From positions 3,720,001 through 3,784,000 of the forward strand of contig CP121337.1 in NCBI GenBank assembly GCA_043554545.1: DNA of 64,000 nt, given 5' to 3'. The notes under the pieces are model-generated. The model ran no database searches, was not told the origin of the DNA, and saw nothing but the letters and a program-made list of their open reading frames with translations. The position numbers and the translations under genes were made by a program. Of the stretch, positions 36,815 to 44,792 are shown one piece after another. This stretch comes from UBA7330 sp043554545 (GTDB taxonomy: Bacteria > Bacteroidota > Bacteroidia > Cytophagales > Cyclobacteriaceae). Each line of letters begins with the position of its first letter. The stretch's first letter is position 1.

Positions 36815-39475
36815 CTATATCTTTCTTATCCTTATCCCGCTCAATATGGCTTTGCCTGATTCGGTGCTAAAACCAACTTTTAATCCTTCTTTATTTTGGG
36901 CATTTACATCCATATCAAACGAAATCGCTTTGAGACTGCCGTAATCCTCCTCAATATTAAGTCCATTGATCACATTTTTCTCATTGATCATGACATCAAA
37001 CTCACGGGGTTCAGCTACTTCCTGCGAAGAATTTCTATTTGATAAATTGTAGATTAACTCTTCCTGTTGGCTCCGTGTTATATATTCTGTGAAATGAAGT
37101 GTAACCCTATAATTACCATCCGGAACATCAAATTGATAACCTGTCAAACCTTCCACAAAAGTCTGGAACAATGGATTGCGATCAGTCCCTTTAATATTCT
37201 GGGAAATTCCTGTGGTCAGTTGTCTCCTTTGAACGGTATAAGGAGCTCCGCCCACATAACCCCAGGATCTTTCCTTGTACTCCTGATCCGGAATCCATAA
37301 AACTTTTGCCCCTGGATCATAAAAAGAGACATTCGATCCTACATTGATGGCAAGATCATCAACCCCGGAATTTAGGTTCGTTGGAATCACAGTATAATCA
37401 ATCACAAGCTGATCCGATCCATTCTCACCAACTGCGGTCAATACATTTTTTCCATTTTCAAAAGGTACTGCAAAATTCACTTCATAGTCCTTCACCTCCA
37501 ATTTGCCCAATGATTTTCCATTGAGTTTCAATTCTATGTTGGATTGATTAGAGAAAACTTTCACGCTATCCGTACTTACACCAGTATTCTCTGAATCTTC
37601 CACACCCATTCGCGTCACATAGTTCCTGGAGGCTATGTATGTCACCGGCTCATCCAAAAAATAAGCCCGGTATAATCCGCACACATCTTTCTCGGTTCTG
37701 TCATAATTGACCAGACCTTTCTGGTTAATGTTAGGAATTGCATCTGCCCGCCCACTTGATCCAAAATCAGCAAAGTTCCATGCAGCAAAACCAGCCAGAT
37801 AGGACATTTCCATCATCTGCTTTAAGTATGAAGAATGCAACTTGAATTGATATTCTTCCGAAAAATCCTGTACTGCAGGGGTCCTGGCATGAATTCTTGC
37901 ATCTGCCCCGGGACCATATTCCGAAACGATCATCTTCTGATTCGGATATTTCTCTCTCTGGTCAGCTAAGAAGGTTGTCAGGTCTTCTATCCCATCATAA
38001 TACCATCCAAAATAAAGGTTCCAGCCTACCACGTCAGAAATTTCAGTTAAACCATATTCATTGTATGAAGTATGTCGGTGCATAGCCATTACGGTTTTAT
38101 GATCAGGTGCTTCCTCTTTTGTTACTGCTTCAAGCTTCTTAGCTAATTCCACAATTGCATTGGCAGTTTTCTGCCGATCTTCATCTGACATATTTCGGCT
38201 ATACTGAAATAGTAGAAAAACTTCATTCATGTACCCATAAAGAATGATCGATGGATGATTGCGTGTCTGACGTATATGCTCCCGTTGCATATTCAGACTG
38301 TTTTGAGTAAACGCTTCCGAATTCGTAATACTACTGACCACTGGAATTTCTGACCAAACCAACAAGCCGATTTCATCACATATCCGATATACTTCAGGTG
38401 CCTGAGGGTAGTGTGCCAGCCTCACAAAATTAAAGCCCATTTCTTTGATCTGTTTGTAATCGTTAATATGGTAATCGTCTGGTAATGCATTACCCAAATC
38501 GGGAAAATCCTGATGTCGGTTCGACCCGATGAGTTTTAAAGGTTTCCCATTCAGCATAAAAGCACCATTATTATCGAATTCAAACCACCTCAGGCCAACA
38601 GGTATTTCCAGCATATCAAATACCCCGGCAGTTCTGGTATCCTCTTTTACACGAGTGATTGTCCGGTATAAATAAGGGCTCTCAGGGCTCCATAAAATCG
38701 GCGATTTTACCTGTAAGCCCGTATGGGTAAAATCACTTTTACTATTCGGGTTAATGGTGATTTTCGAGGATTTAACAGCAACCACCTGGTTATCTTTATC
38801 AAGGACTGAAGTCTCAACAACAACGCTCTTTTTTTGAGCAGAACTATTCCGAACGGTGCCCTGAATGGTTACTAATGCATTTTGTCCACTTACTTCCGGA
38901 GTGGTTATAAACACACCGTCAGAAGCATTATTGGACAAATCAAAATGGACAGGATTGGTCACGATCAACCTTACATTCCGATAGATCCCACCATAGAAGG
39001 TATAATCCGCTCTTAAAGGAGGAATATTCTCATCATGAGAATTATCTACTTTTACTGCTAATGTGTTCGAACCTCCATATTTCAAGTCCGCTGACAGGTC
39101 AAAACCAAAAGCCGTATATCCGCCGATATGATTACCAATTGATTTTCCATTCAAAAACACTTCAGTGATTTGGTTGGACCCTTCAAACTTGATGAAAACT
39201 GTTTTTCCTTCCCATTCTGATGGGATCTCAAGCTGTTTTGCATACCATCCAACGCCTCGATAAAATCCATCTTCTTCATCAAATGCATCTTCAGCATTCC
39301 AGGTATGAGGCAGATTGATTTCTTCCCATTCCCGGTCATTTATTTCATTGACTGCTGAACTGATATTACCCTTCTGAAATCGCCAGGCCGTATTGATTGT
39401 TGAGTTAATCCTTTGTGCCTGAAGGGTACCTGAGAAAAGCAATAAGACTAATAAAATCCTTAAATAATGTTTCAT
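36815..39475 (-). CDS. GH2 beta-galactosidase-like hydrolase with malectin-type C-terminus
   Basis: Exported 886-residue enzyme: signal peptide (1-20), jelly-roll sugar-binding domain (about 25-180), immunoglobulin-like domain (185-295), TIM barrel (300-600) with the acid/base Glu in GYMNEVFLL and the nucleophile Glu in IVSEYGPGA, a further beta domain, and a malectin-like C-terminus from about 715 (AINVGSNVSFYD). Substrate may be beta-galactoside or beta-glucuronide; DYTFYGGIYRNVRL is general to GH2. Co-transcribed with the upstream GH3 gene (32 bases apart). Confidence 0.9.
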   Translation of the reverse strand: MKHYLRILLVLLLFSGTLQAQRINSTINTAWRFQKGNISSAVNEINDREWEEINLPHTWNAEDAFDEEDGFYRGVGWYAKQLEIPSEWEGKTVFIKFEGSNQITEVFLNGKSIGNHIGGYTAFGFDLSADLKYGGSNTLAVKVDNSHDENIPPLRADYTFYGGIYRNVRLIVTNPVHFDLSNNASDGVFITTPEVSGQNALVTIQGTVRNSSAQKKSVVVETSVLDKDNQVVAVKSSKITINPNSKSDFTHTGLQVKSPILWSPESPYLYRTITRVKEDTRTAGVFDMLEIPVGLRWFEFDNNGAFMLNGKPLKLIGSNRHQDFPDLGNALPDDYHINDYKQIKEMGFNFVRLAHYPQAPEVYRICDEIGLLVWSEIPVVSSITNSEAFTQNSLNMQREHIRQTRNHPSIILYGYMNEVFLLFQYSRNMSDEDRQKTANAIVELAKKLEAVTKEEAPDHKTVMAMHRHTSYNEYGLTEISDVVGWNLYFGWYYDGIEDLTTFLADQREKYPNQKMIVSEYGPGADARIHARTPAVQDFSEEYQFKLHSSYLKQMMEMSYLAGFAAWNFADFGSSGRADAIPNINQKGLVNYDRTEKDVCGLYRAYFLDEPVTYIASRNYVTRMGVEDSENTGVSTDSVKVFSNQSNIELKLNGKSLGKLEVKDYEVNFAVPFENGKNVLTAVGENGSDQLVIDYTVIPTNLNSGVDDLAINVGSNVSFYDPGAKVLWIPDQEYKERSWGYVGGAPYTVQRRQLTTGISQNIKGTDRNPLFQTFVEGLTGYQFDVPDGNYRVTLHFTEYITRSQQEELIYNLSNRNSSQEVAEPREFDVMINEKNVINGLNIEEDYGSLKAISFDMDVNAQNKEGLKVGFSTESGKAILSGIRIRKI

Positions 39476-39507
39476 GATTTGAGATTATGTAGTAAATGGA
39501 ATCTGGC

Positions 39508-41586
39508 TTAATAACTCAAACCTTCATCATAATTAAATAGCGCATAGCCCTCACCTTCCAAATAACCAGGCACATCCTCCAGGTTATTTTCAACCGCTTC
39601 ATCGGAAACAGGTGTAGAGAATGGCATCTTACCTACCGGGTTGAATTTACCCGTAAGTACATCCAGCAATGCCTCTGAAGTAGTGCCGAAGGTCGCCAGT
39701 ACGCCAATAATATTCCCTTTATCCGCATCATCAAATACCTCATTGATCACCCATGGATTGGTGTAGTCGACTACCAGGATTGTGGGCTTATTTGATTTCA
39801 CCTGATTGATATGCTTTACATCAATCATTGTTTTTGAGAGGGAAACGGATATTGGATCCCCATTTGAATTAAAAAGAGAAGTTCCAGGCATGATCCATTG
39901 GATGGCCACATCAGCTTCTTCAGCGGTTCCGACTAACTCGATATCCTGATTTCCAGGATTCTCAGATACAACCTCTACACTTCCTGAATCCTGACCGCGA
40001 CCTGGTGATTGTAATATTTCAAAAAACACCTTTGTTTTAGGCTTTACAGGTAGACTGCCATTTTCATTTCTTAGAAGGACAATGGATTTCCTTAGAGCTT
40101 CTTTGGCTTTCTCGCGGAAAGTCTGGTTGCCCACTACCTGATCAGCACTGTTCAGATCAGCATATGGATTTTCAAATAAGCCCAGATCAAATTTTTCCTT
40201 TAAAAGCAGTAATACTGAATGGTCAACCAGGCTAGCATCCAACATGCCATTGTTAACAATCTCAATCACAACAGCAGGGTCGGACATTCCGGAAATAATA
40301 TTAGAGCCTGCTTCAATCGCCTTCTTGTATCTTTCCTGCTCTGATAGGTCTTCAACACCCCAAACCATTCTAGAAAGTGGTCCTGTATCGGTATTCACAA
40401 TCCCTTTAAATCCCAGCTCTTCTCTCAGCACTCCTGTGATTACTCCTTTGTTAAATGCGTATCCTACTTCTTCAAATTGTGTTCCAACAGGCATCGAATA
40501 ATAAGGCATTATACCGGAGGAACCGGCATCAATAGCAGCCCTAAAAGGCAAAAGGTTTTCATAGAATCTGTTTCCGGGAAATACCTGTTCTTTTCCCCAG
40601 TCAAAATGAGAATCCTGACCATCTTTTCCCGATCCACCGCCGGGAAAATGCTTCATGGTAAGGGCAATAGATTGAGCATTCACCGAGTCACCCTGAAAAC
40701 CCAACACCACTTCCTTTATCACCTGAGCTACCCATTCTGGGTTTTCTCCAAAAGTTCCATCAACCCTTGACCAGCGGGGCTCTGTGGAAAGATCAGCCAT
40801 ATACATATATCCTTTCCGGATCCCGGCAGCCAGCCACTCCTGACGTGACATATCTGCAAATGATCGAATAAGCGAAAGATCCCGAGTGGCGGACAAACCA
40901 AGTTCACCCGGCCAGGCCGTGAACACTGTAGCATTAATCGCCGTACCTACAGATGCATTTCTTGAAATATGGTTTCTGGGATTTGAGGTAATAATGGCGG
41001 GGATACCCAAAGGCTCACTCTCGCAAAGCTCCTGAAGTTTATTGTTCCATTCAGCAATCACCCCGGCACTTTCATTTAATCTCAGGATAAAGTGACGGTT
41101 GTTAAATTCTTTAATTCGCTGAGTCGTACTTGTGGTAGCATTCATACCACCAATAAAGTTTGGCCTTCTATTGTCCCTTTCATCTTCCACCTGTCCCTCA
41201 TCCAGGTCACTGGCAGTATATTCACCGCCGGATTTCTCAGCTTTTCTACTACCCAGCATGCTCAGTGAATTGATTGACATGAATCCGGCCTTCTGCTCCA
41301 AAGACATTTGTGAAAGCAGGTCCTTACTTCTCACTTCTGAAGACAATCTCCAGTCTTCATATTTGTCAAGGGTGCCATTTTTATTCAGATCTTTGAATTG
41401 GTATTCATCAATGGTGAGTATCTCTGCAGATCTATATTCCAACGCTGGCTGAATAAATTTCACCTTATTGTCACAACCCGCTACAACGAGTAATAGCATT
41501 AGGGGGAGGAATGCTACTTTAATAATTCTTTTCAAAATTTGTCTTGTTTCCCGAGGTTCTTCAAGATGCTTGTACATAGGTTTCAT
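39508..41586 (-). CDS. GH3 beta-glucosidase-like lipoprotein
   Basis: Lipoprotein (VVAGCDN, Cys38 after a long n-region; Met4 may be the true start) of 692 residues. The GH3 barrel holds MKHFPGGGS, and the likely nucleophile Asp sits in GIVNTDTGPLSRM, where most members read SDW. The alpha/beta domain ends near PVGKMPFSTPVS, and no fibronectin-like domain follows. The gene opens the GH3-GH2 operon. A TAnnTTTG box and a perfect dyad stand upstream. Confidence 0.88.
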   Translation of the reverse strand: MKPMYKHLEEPRETRQILKRIIKVAFLPLMLLLVVAGCDNKVKFIQPALEYRSAEILTIDEYQFKDLNKNGTLDKYEDWRLSSEVRSKDLLSQMSLEQKAGFMSINSLSMLGSRKAEKSGGEYTASDLDEGQVEDERDNRRPNFIGGMNATTSTTQRIKEFNNRHFILRLNESAGVIAEWNNKLQELCESEPLGIPAIITSNPRNHISRNASVGTAINATVFTAWPGELGLSATRDLSLIRSFADMSRQEWLAAGIRKGYMYMADLSTEPRWSRVDGTFGENPEWVAQVIKEVVLGFQGDSVNAQSIALTMKHFPGGGSGKDGQDSHFDWGKEQVFPGNRFYENLLPFRAAIDAGSSGIMPYYSMPVGTQFEEVGYAFNKGVITGVLREELGFKGIVNTDTGPLSRMVWGVEDLSEQERYKKAIEAGSNIISGMSDPAVVIEIVNNGMLDASLVDHSVLLLLKEKFDLGLFENPYADLNSADQVVGNQTFREKAKEALRKSIVLLRNENGSLPVKPKTKVFFEILQSPGRGQDSGSVEVVSENPGNQDIELVGTAEEADVAIQWIMPGTSLFNSNGDPISVSLSKTMIDVKHINQVKSNKPTILVVDYTNPWVINEVFDDADKGNIIGVLATFGTTSEALLDVLTGKFNPVGKMPFSTPVSDEAVENNLEDVPGYLEGEGYALFNYDEGLSY

Positions 41587-41652
41587 GTTAGGTTCTGAGT
41601 TTATTTATTTCAATTGATATAAAATAACACAGACCAAAGATTCTGCCTTTTT

Positions 41653-41703
41653 CAAAAGTATCCTTTACCATTTAATGAAGCGTACCAATAGATAAGTTGG
41701 TAC
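41653..41703 (-). promoter_or_regulatory. GH3-GH2 promoter region: -7 box and dyad
   Basis: TACTTTTG on the minus strand (41653-41660) fits TAnnTTTG. Upstream of it a perfect dyad GTACCAA-N8-TTGGTAC spans 41682-41703. The only TTG near the -33 position lies inside the dyad with a spacing of about 25, longer than the usual 18-20, so the promoter may need an activator. The neighbouring AraC-type regulator is the obvious candidate. Confidence 0.45.
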
Positions 41704-41714
41704 CTATTTGTGAC

Positions 41715-42827
41715 TTAGGTAGTCTGCAGAAATTCCGTCGGGGTGGCTCCGGTTATCTCTTTAAAAATCCGATTAAATGATGTTTTGGAATTGAAACCAC
41801 ACTCCATAGCTATCCCAAGTACTGAATAGTGTTTATAATTGGGATCAGTCAATAACTGTTTGACTTCTTCAATCCGAAACTCATTAATGAACCGGTAAAA
41901 ATTTTTCTTCTGGCCACTATTGATCACCTGAGAAAGTTTATGTTTAGAAATATCCAGGTCATCGGCCATCATCTGTAAATTATAGTCCGGGTTAAGGTAA
42001 GATTTTTTCTGTCTTAGAAATTCGATAATAGTCTTTGAAAGGTCTTCAATTTGTTCCTCTGACAAAATAGACCCCGCATATTTAGCGATCGTATCATTGT
42101 GAATACTGACTTTTCCATTGTTTTTAATTCTTGAGAGGCCGGTATATATCACTGATTGATTCATTCCAAAATAAACCATGATAAAAGTAAATACCGTAAA
42201 ATTAAATGGGAGTGTCGAATACCTGATCATACCTAGTCCCAGAACATTCTCAATATAAAATCCAGCAAAACTGGCAATAAACAGGACAAGGAATAAAGTC
42301 AATACCAGAATGAGCCATGTGAGCGTATTTTTCCCTGTATAATTTGAAAAATATAAGGGCACATTTTTACGATGGGTCAATATTAGCTTAAGCCCCAGAA
42401 ACCAGTAAATAAATACTGAAATGATCAAGAGAGAGTAGTATAACTGATTATAGAAGTAATTAGGATTCTCAACTAAATCTGATGTACCCGCAATGGGTAC
42501 CGCGTTTATCGTAGACCTGTGAATGGAAACCAACAGAAATGGGATCACGTGGTATAGATGACCCGGTATAAATTTAAAATCTTCAATAGTAAGAGAACTG
42601 ACATATAAATACAGGATGGGTCCAGTTAAAAACATCAATGGCAAAATGCCTGGTTTATAATATTCGACAACCTGGAAAGGAAGTAAACCCGTACCCATAA
42701 AGATGGCAATTACTGCCATCCAGATAGCCAGTATATAAAAACTTAAATGCTTTGGTCGTTTTGTTAGGAAAAGCAGAATCCCAAAAAGTGATTGTATAAA
42801 ACCAATGATATTAATGACATCATTCAC
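41715..42827 (-). CDS. membrane-anchored AraC-family regulator
   Basis: About seven hydrophobic segments in residues 1-230 are followed by a cytoplasmic AraC-type double helix-turn-helix (about 265-368). Its second helix pair ends with the signature GFNSKTSFNRIFKEITGATPTEF. This layout, a membrane sensor with a direct DNA-binding output, is common in Bacteroidota. It is the gene immediately upstream of the GH3-GH2 operon on the same strand, so it likely responds to an envelope or sugar signal and controls that operon. Confidence 0.88.
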   Translation of the reverse strand: MNDVINIIGFIQSLFGILLFLTKRPKHLSFYILAIWMAVIAIFMGTGLLPFQVVEYYKPGILPLMFLTGPILYLYVSSLTIEDFKFIPGHLYHVIPFLLVSIHRSTINAVPIAGTSDLVENPNYFYNQLYYSLLIISVFIYWFLGLKLILTHRKNVPLYFSNYTGKNTLTWLILVLTLFLVLFIASFAGFYIENVLGLGMIRYSTLPFNFTVFTFIMVYFGMNQSVIYTGLSRIKNNGKVSIHNDTIAKYAGSILSEEQIEDLSKTIIEFLRQKKSYLNPDYNLQMMADDLDISKHKLSQVINSGQKKNFYRFINEFRIEEVKQLLTDPNYKHYSVLGIAMECGFNSKTSFNRIFKEITGATPTEFLQTT

Positions 42828-42948
42828 ATGACTAAATTAACATGAAGATCTTAAAATTATTTAGTAAACCTGAATCATGCCTTTATTAAAAGTATTCTGA
42901 ATTATTATCATTAAAAGATTAGGTGCCGATATATACGGTTTAAAATAA

Positions 42949-43113
42949 GTTGACAATTGAACCGTCTATCACAACCAGCGGAATAAAAATCTTCATATCA
43001 AGGGAAAAGGGCTTTATCTGTTGGATAAAGATCCAAAACACGACCTGAATCTGCCCATTGATATCTTTTTGCATTCACTTGGAGAAGGGTTCAAAGAAAA
43101 ATGGAGATGGTAG
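42949..43113 (+). pseudogene. fragment of a CheB methylesterase domain
   Basis: The frame from 42961 reads TVYHNQRNKNLHIKGKG, then HDLNLPIDIFLHSLGEGF, and stops at 43111. This matches the middle of CheB domains as found in CheB/CheR-PAS kinases (IPPNKN..., LNLPIDxFFxSLA). An in-frame TGA at 42958 and the loss of everything after the LPID region show it is dead. It runs directly into the SRPBCC remnant, with the join near 43100. Confidence 0.6.
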
Positions 43114-43354
43114 AGACAACTATCAATAGTGACCTATCTAGAGCGTTTTCAACAACCTATGAAGCCAATGGGGTATTGAATATTCAGAAAAATAAATTGT
43201 AAAAGTTTCAGCTGCTGAAACCAAATATATCACCGAAAATGAATTCCAAATGAAAGGTCTGATGAATATTATTTCCTTTTTTATGCCAGGAGTCTTTAAC
43301 AAGCAATCCATGAAATATATAGAAGCGTTTAAGTCTTTTTCAGAAAGGCACTAG
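43101..43354 (+). pseudogene. frameshifted SRPBCC-family remnant
   Basis: The first frame (43101-43202) reads MEMVETTINSDLSRAFSTTY and stops. A shifted frame (43202-43354) continues ITENEFQMKGLMNIISFFMP and ends AFKSFSERH. Together they match the C-terminal half of the about 150-residue SRPBCC (START-like) proteins of Bacteroidota, whose C-termini read GFMKLMxxxMPGxFKKQSxKYMxxFKxFAE. The first half is missing. 43355-43575 holds nothing further that I recognise. Confidence 0.6.
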
Positions 43355-43575
43355 TGACAAACTATCCAAAACTTATCCTCCAAAGAATTGACGTTTGTAT
43401 TCATTACCATATCAAAATAGTAGATATTGATCCGATGAATTAAACGCTTCTACCACGCTCCTAAGGTCACTTATCACTATGATTTTCATCATATATTATT
43501 TTATAGTAATAACTACTTTTACCTATTACACATTTCACTTTTGAAATTTCTGGTTATTAAAACCCACTTATAAAC

Positions 43576-43965
43576 ATGACTTATGACTTGGTCGCATTAG
43601 TTGTTGATGATAGTAAAACAGCCTTAATGGACATAAAAGCTAAACTATCAGCTATAATTCCGAGCGAGAACCTCTTTCTGGCTAAGAGTTTTTATGAAGC
43701 TGAGACGCTAATAAATAATCATGACTTCGATTTAGCCTTTGTGGATCTTCAAATGCCAGATAAAACAGGTATGGACCTGATCATAGATGTCATTAATACC
43801 AACCCAAAGACCAAAGATTTGCCCATAGTTATTACAACGGGAATGGGTTCAGATAGCCTGGTCGTTTTTACACTTAAAGAACTGGCATTTAAGTACTTAT
43901 ACAAGCCTATTAGTCAGGAAGAAGTAGAAGAAGTAGTAAAAGAAATTGCTGCCCGAAAATCGTGA
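43576..43965 (+). CDS. single-domain response regulator (receiver)
   Basis: Stand-alone receiver domain of 129 residues. Acid pocket DD at 11-12, phospho-acceptor D57 in FVDLQMPDKTG, Thr in VITTGMG and Lys in YLYKPIS are all present, so it should be active. No output domain. Its stop overlaps the start of the Hpt gene by one base (TGATG), so the two are coupled and may form a phosphorelay pair. Confidence 0.93.
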   Translation: MTYDLVALVVDDSKTALMDIKAKLSAIIPSENLFLAKSFYEAETLINNHDFDLAFVDLQMPDKTGMDLIIDVINTNPKTKDLPIVITTGMGSDSLVVFTLKELAFKYLYKPISQEEVEEVVKEIAARKS

Positions 43966-44684
43966 TGGAAATAAAAAAACCTTTTCTAGACACCATTGAC
44001 CCAAATGCAGAAAGCATTTGGCAGATACTCGCTGTTTTTTTAAGAGAAATGGATAGTTGCTACGTCAAGTTAGAAACTGCCATTGATCAAAATGATGTTA
44101 CTGCAGCCAGGGCAGAACTTCATCAAATGATTGGTGCCACAGGTATATTAAATGATGTGGAGTTAGCGGAAATATTGCAGACCATCCAAAAAATAGTAAA
44201 AAGCGATCAGCCCATTCAAAGCTGTAAATCCTTTCTATTGAAGATCAAAGCGCATCTCGATCAAATTTTTCTATACTCCTATGAAATGCGGCCAGGTTAT
44301 CGGGCACACTTCATTTTGCAAAAGGGGGCTGACCCAAAAATAACTGCAGGACTTCAAAGTACTGTAGCTTCGATTAGATGTTCCCAATCTAATTCGGTGA
44401 ATGATGCCTTTTCCTATATTAAATCTAATGAAGTAGATATTATTTTGATCGACTGTGAAGAAAAGCATCATAAAGCAATTGACTTATCTAAACGTTTAAG
44501 CTCAGACTTTATCGATTCTTCGATCTTATTGATGGTAGAAAAGCCAGAAGCATTCAAAAAAGAAATAGTAAGCAATTATCAGAACATAAATGGAAGCATT
44601 CACCATGATGCAGATTTAGATGAATGGGTAAAAGCGATCAAAACCATTGTAAATGGACGGGACTATTGGTCAAGTTTTAATTGA
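43965..44684 (+). CDS. Hpt domain fused to a degenerate receiver
   Basis: ATG 43965 is preferred over GTG 43962 because it overlaps the preceding stop. The first part (about 15-100) is a histidine phosphotransfer domain with H53 in ELHQMIGATGIL; the usual Lys-Gly after His is altered. The second part (105-235) has a receiver-like pattern (VDIILID, SSILLMVEKP, then GSIHHDADLDEWVKAI), but the acid pocket and Lys are not evident, so it looks like a pseudo-receiver. An unusual fusion that could relay or gate phosphoryl flow between the kinases around it. Confidence 0.75.
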   Translation: MEIKKPFLDTIDPNAESIWQILAVFLREMDSCYVKLETAIDQNDVTAARAELHQMIGATGILNDVELAEILQTIQKIVKSDQPIQSCKSFLLKIKAHLDQIFLYSYEMRPGYRAHFILQKGADPKITAGLQSTVASIRCSQSNSVNDAFSYIKSNEVDIILIDCEEKHHKAIDLSKRLSSDFIDSSILLMVEKPEAFKKEIVSNYQNINGSIHHDADLDEWVKAIKTIVNGRDYWSSFN

Positions 44685-44792
44685 TAAAATTAATGATGAT
44701 AGCCATAATGACTTTACAATCAAAACGCTGGTGGAATATGACAAGTAATGACCTATGTAGAATGTTACCTTCCTACCAAATGAAGCCATGAG

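Noticed and set aside
43355..43575. Further coding remnant between the SRPBCC trace and the receiver gene
   Set aside because: Short open pieces exist in one frame, but none matched a family I could recognise.
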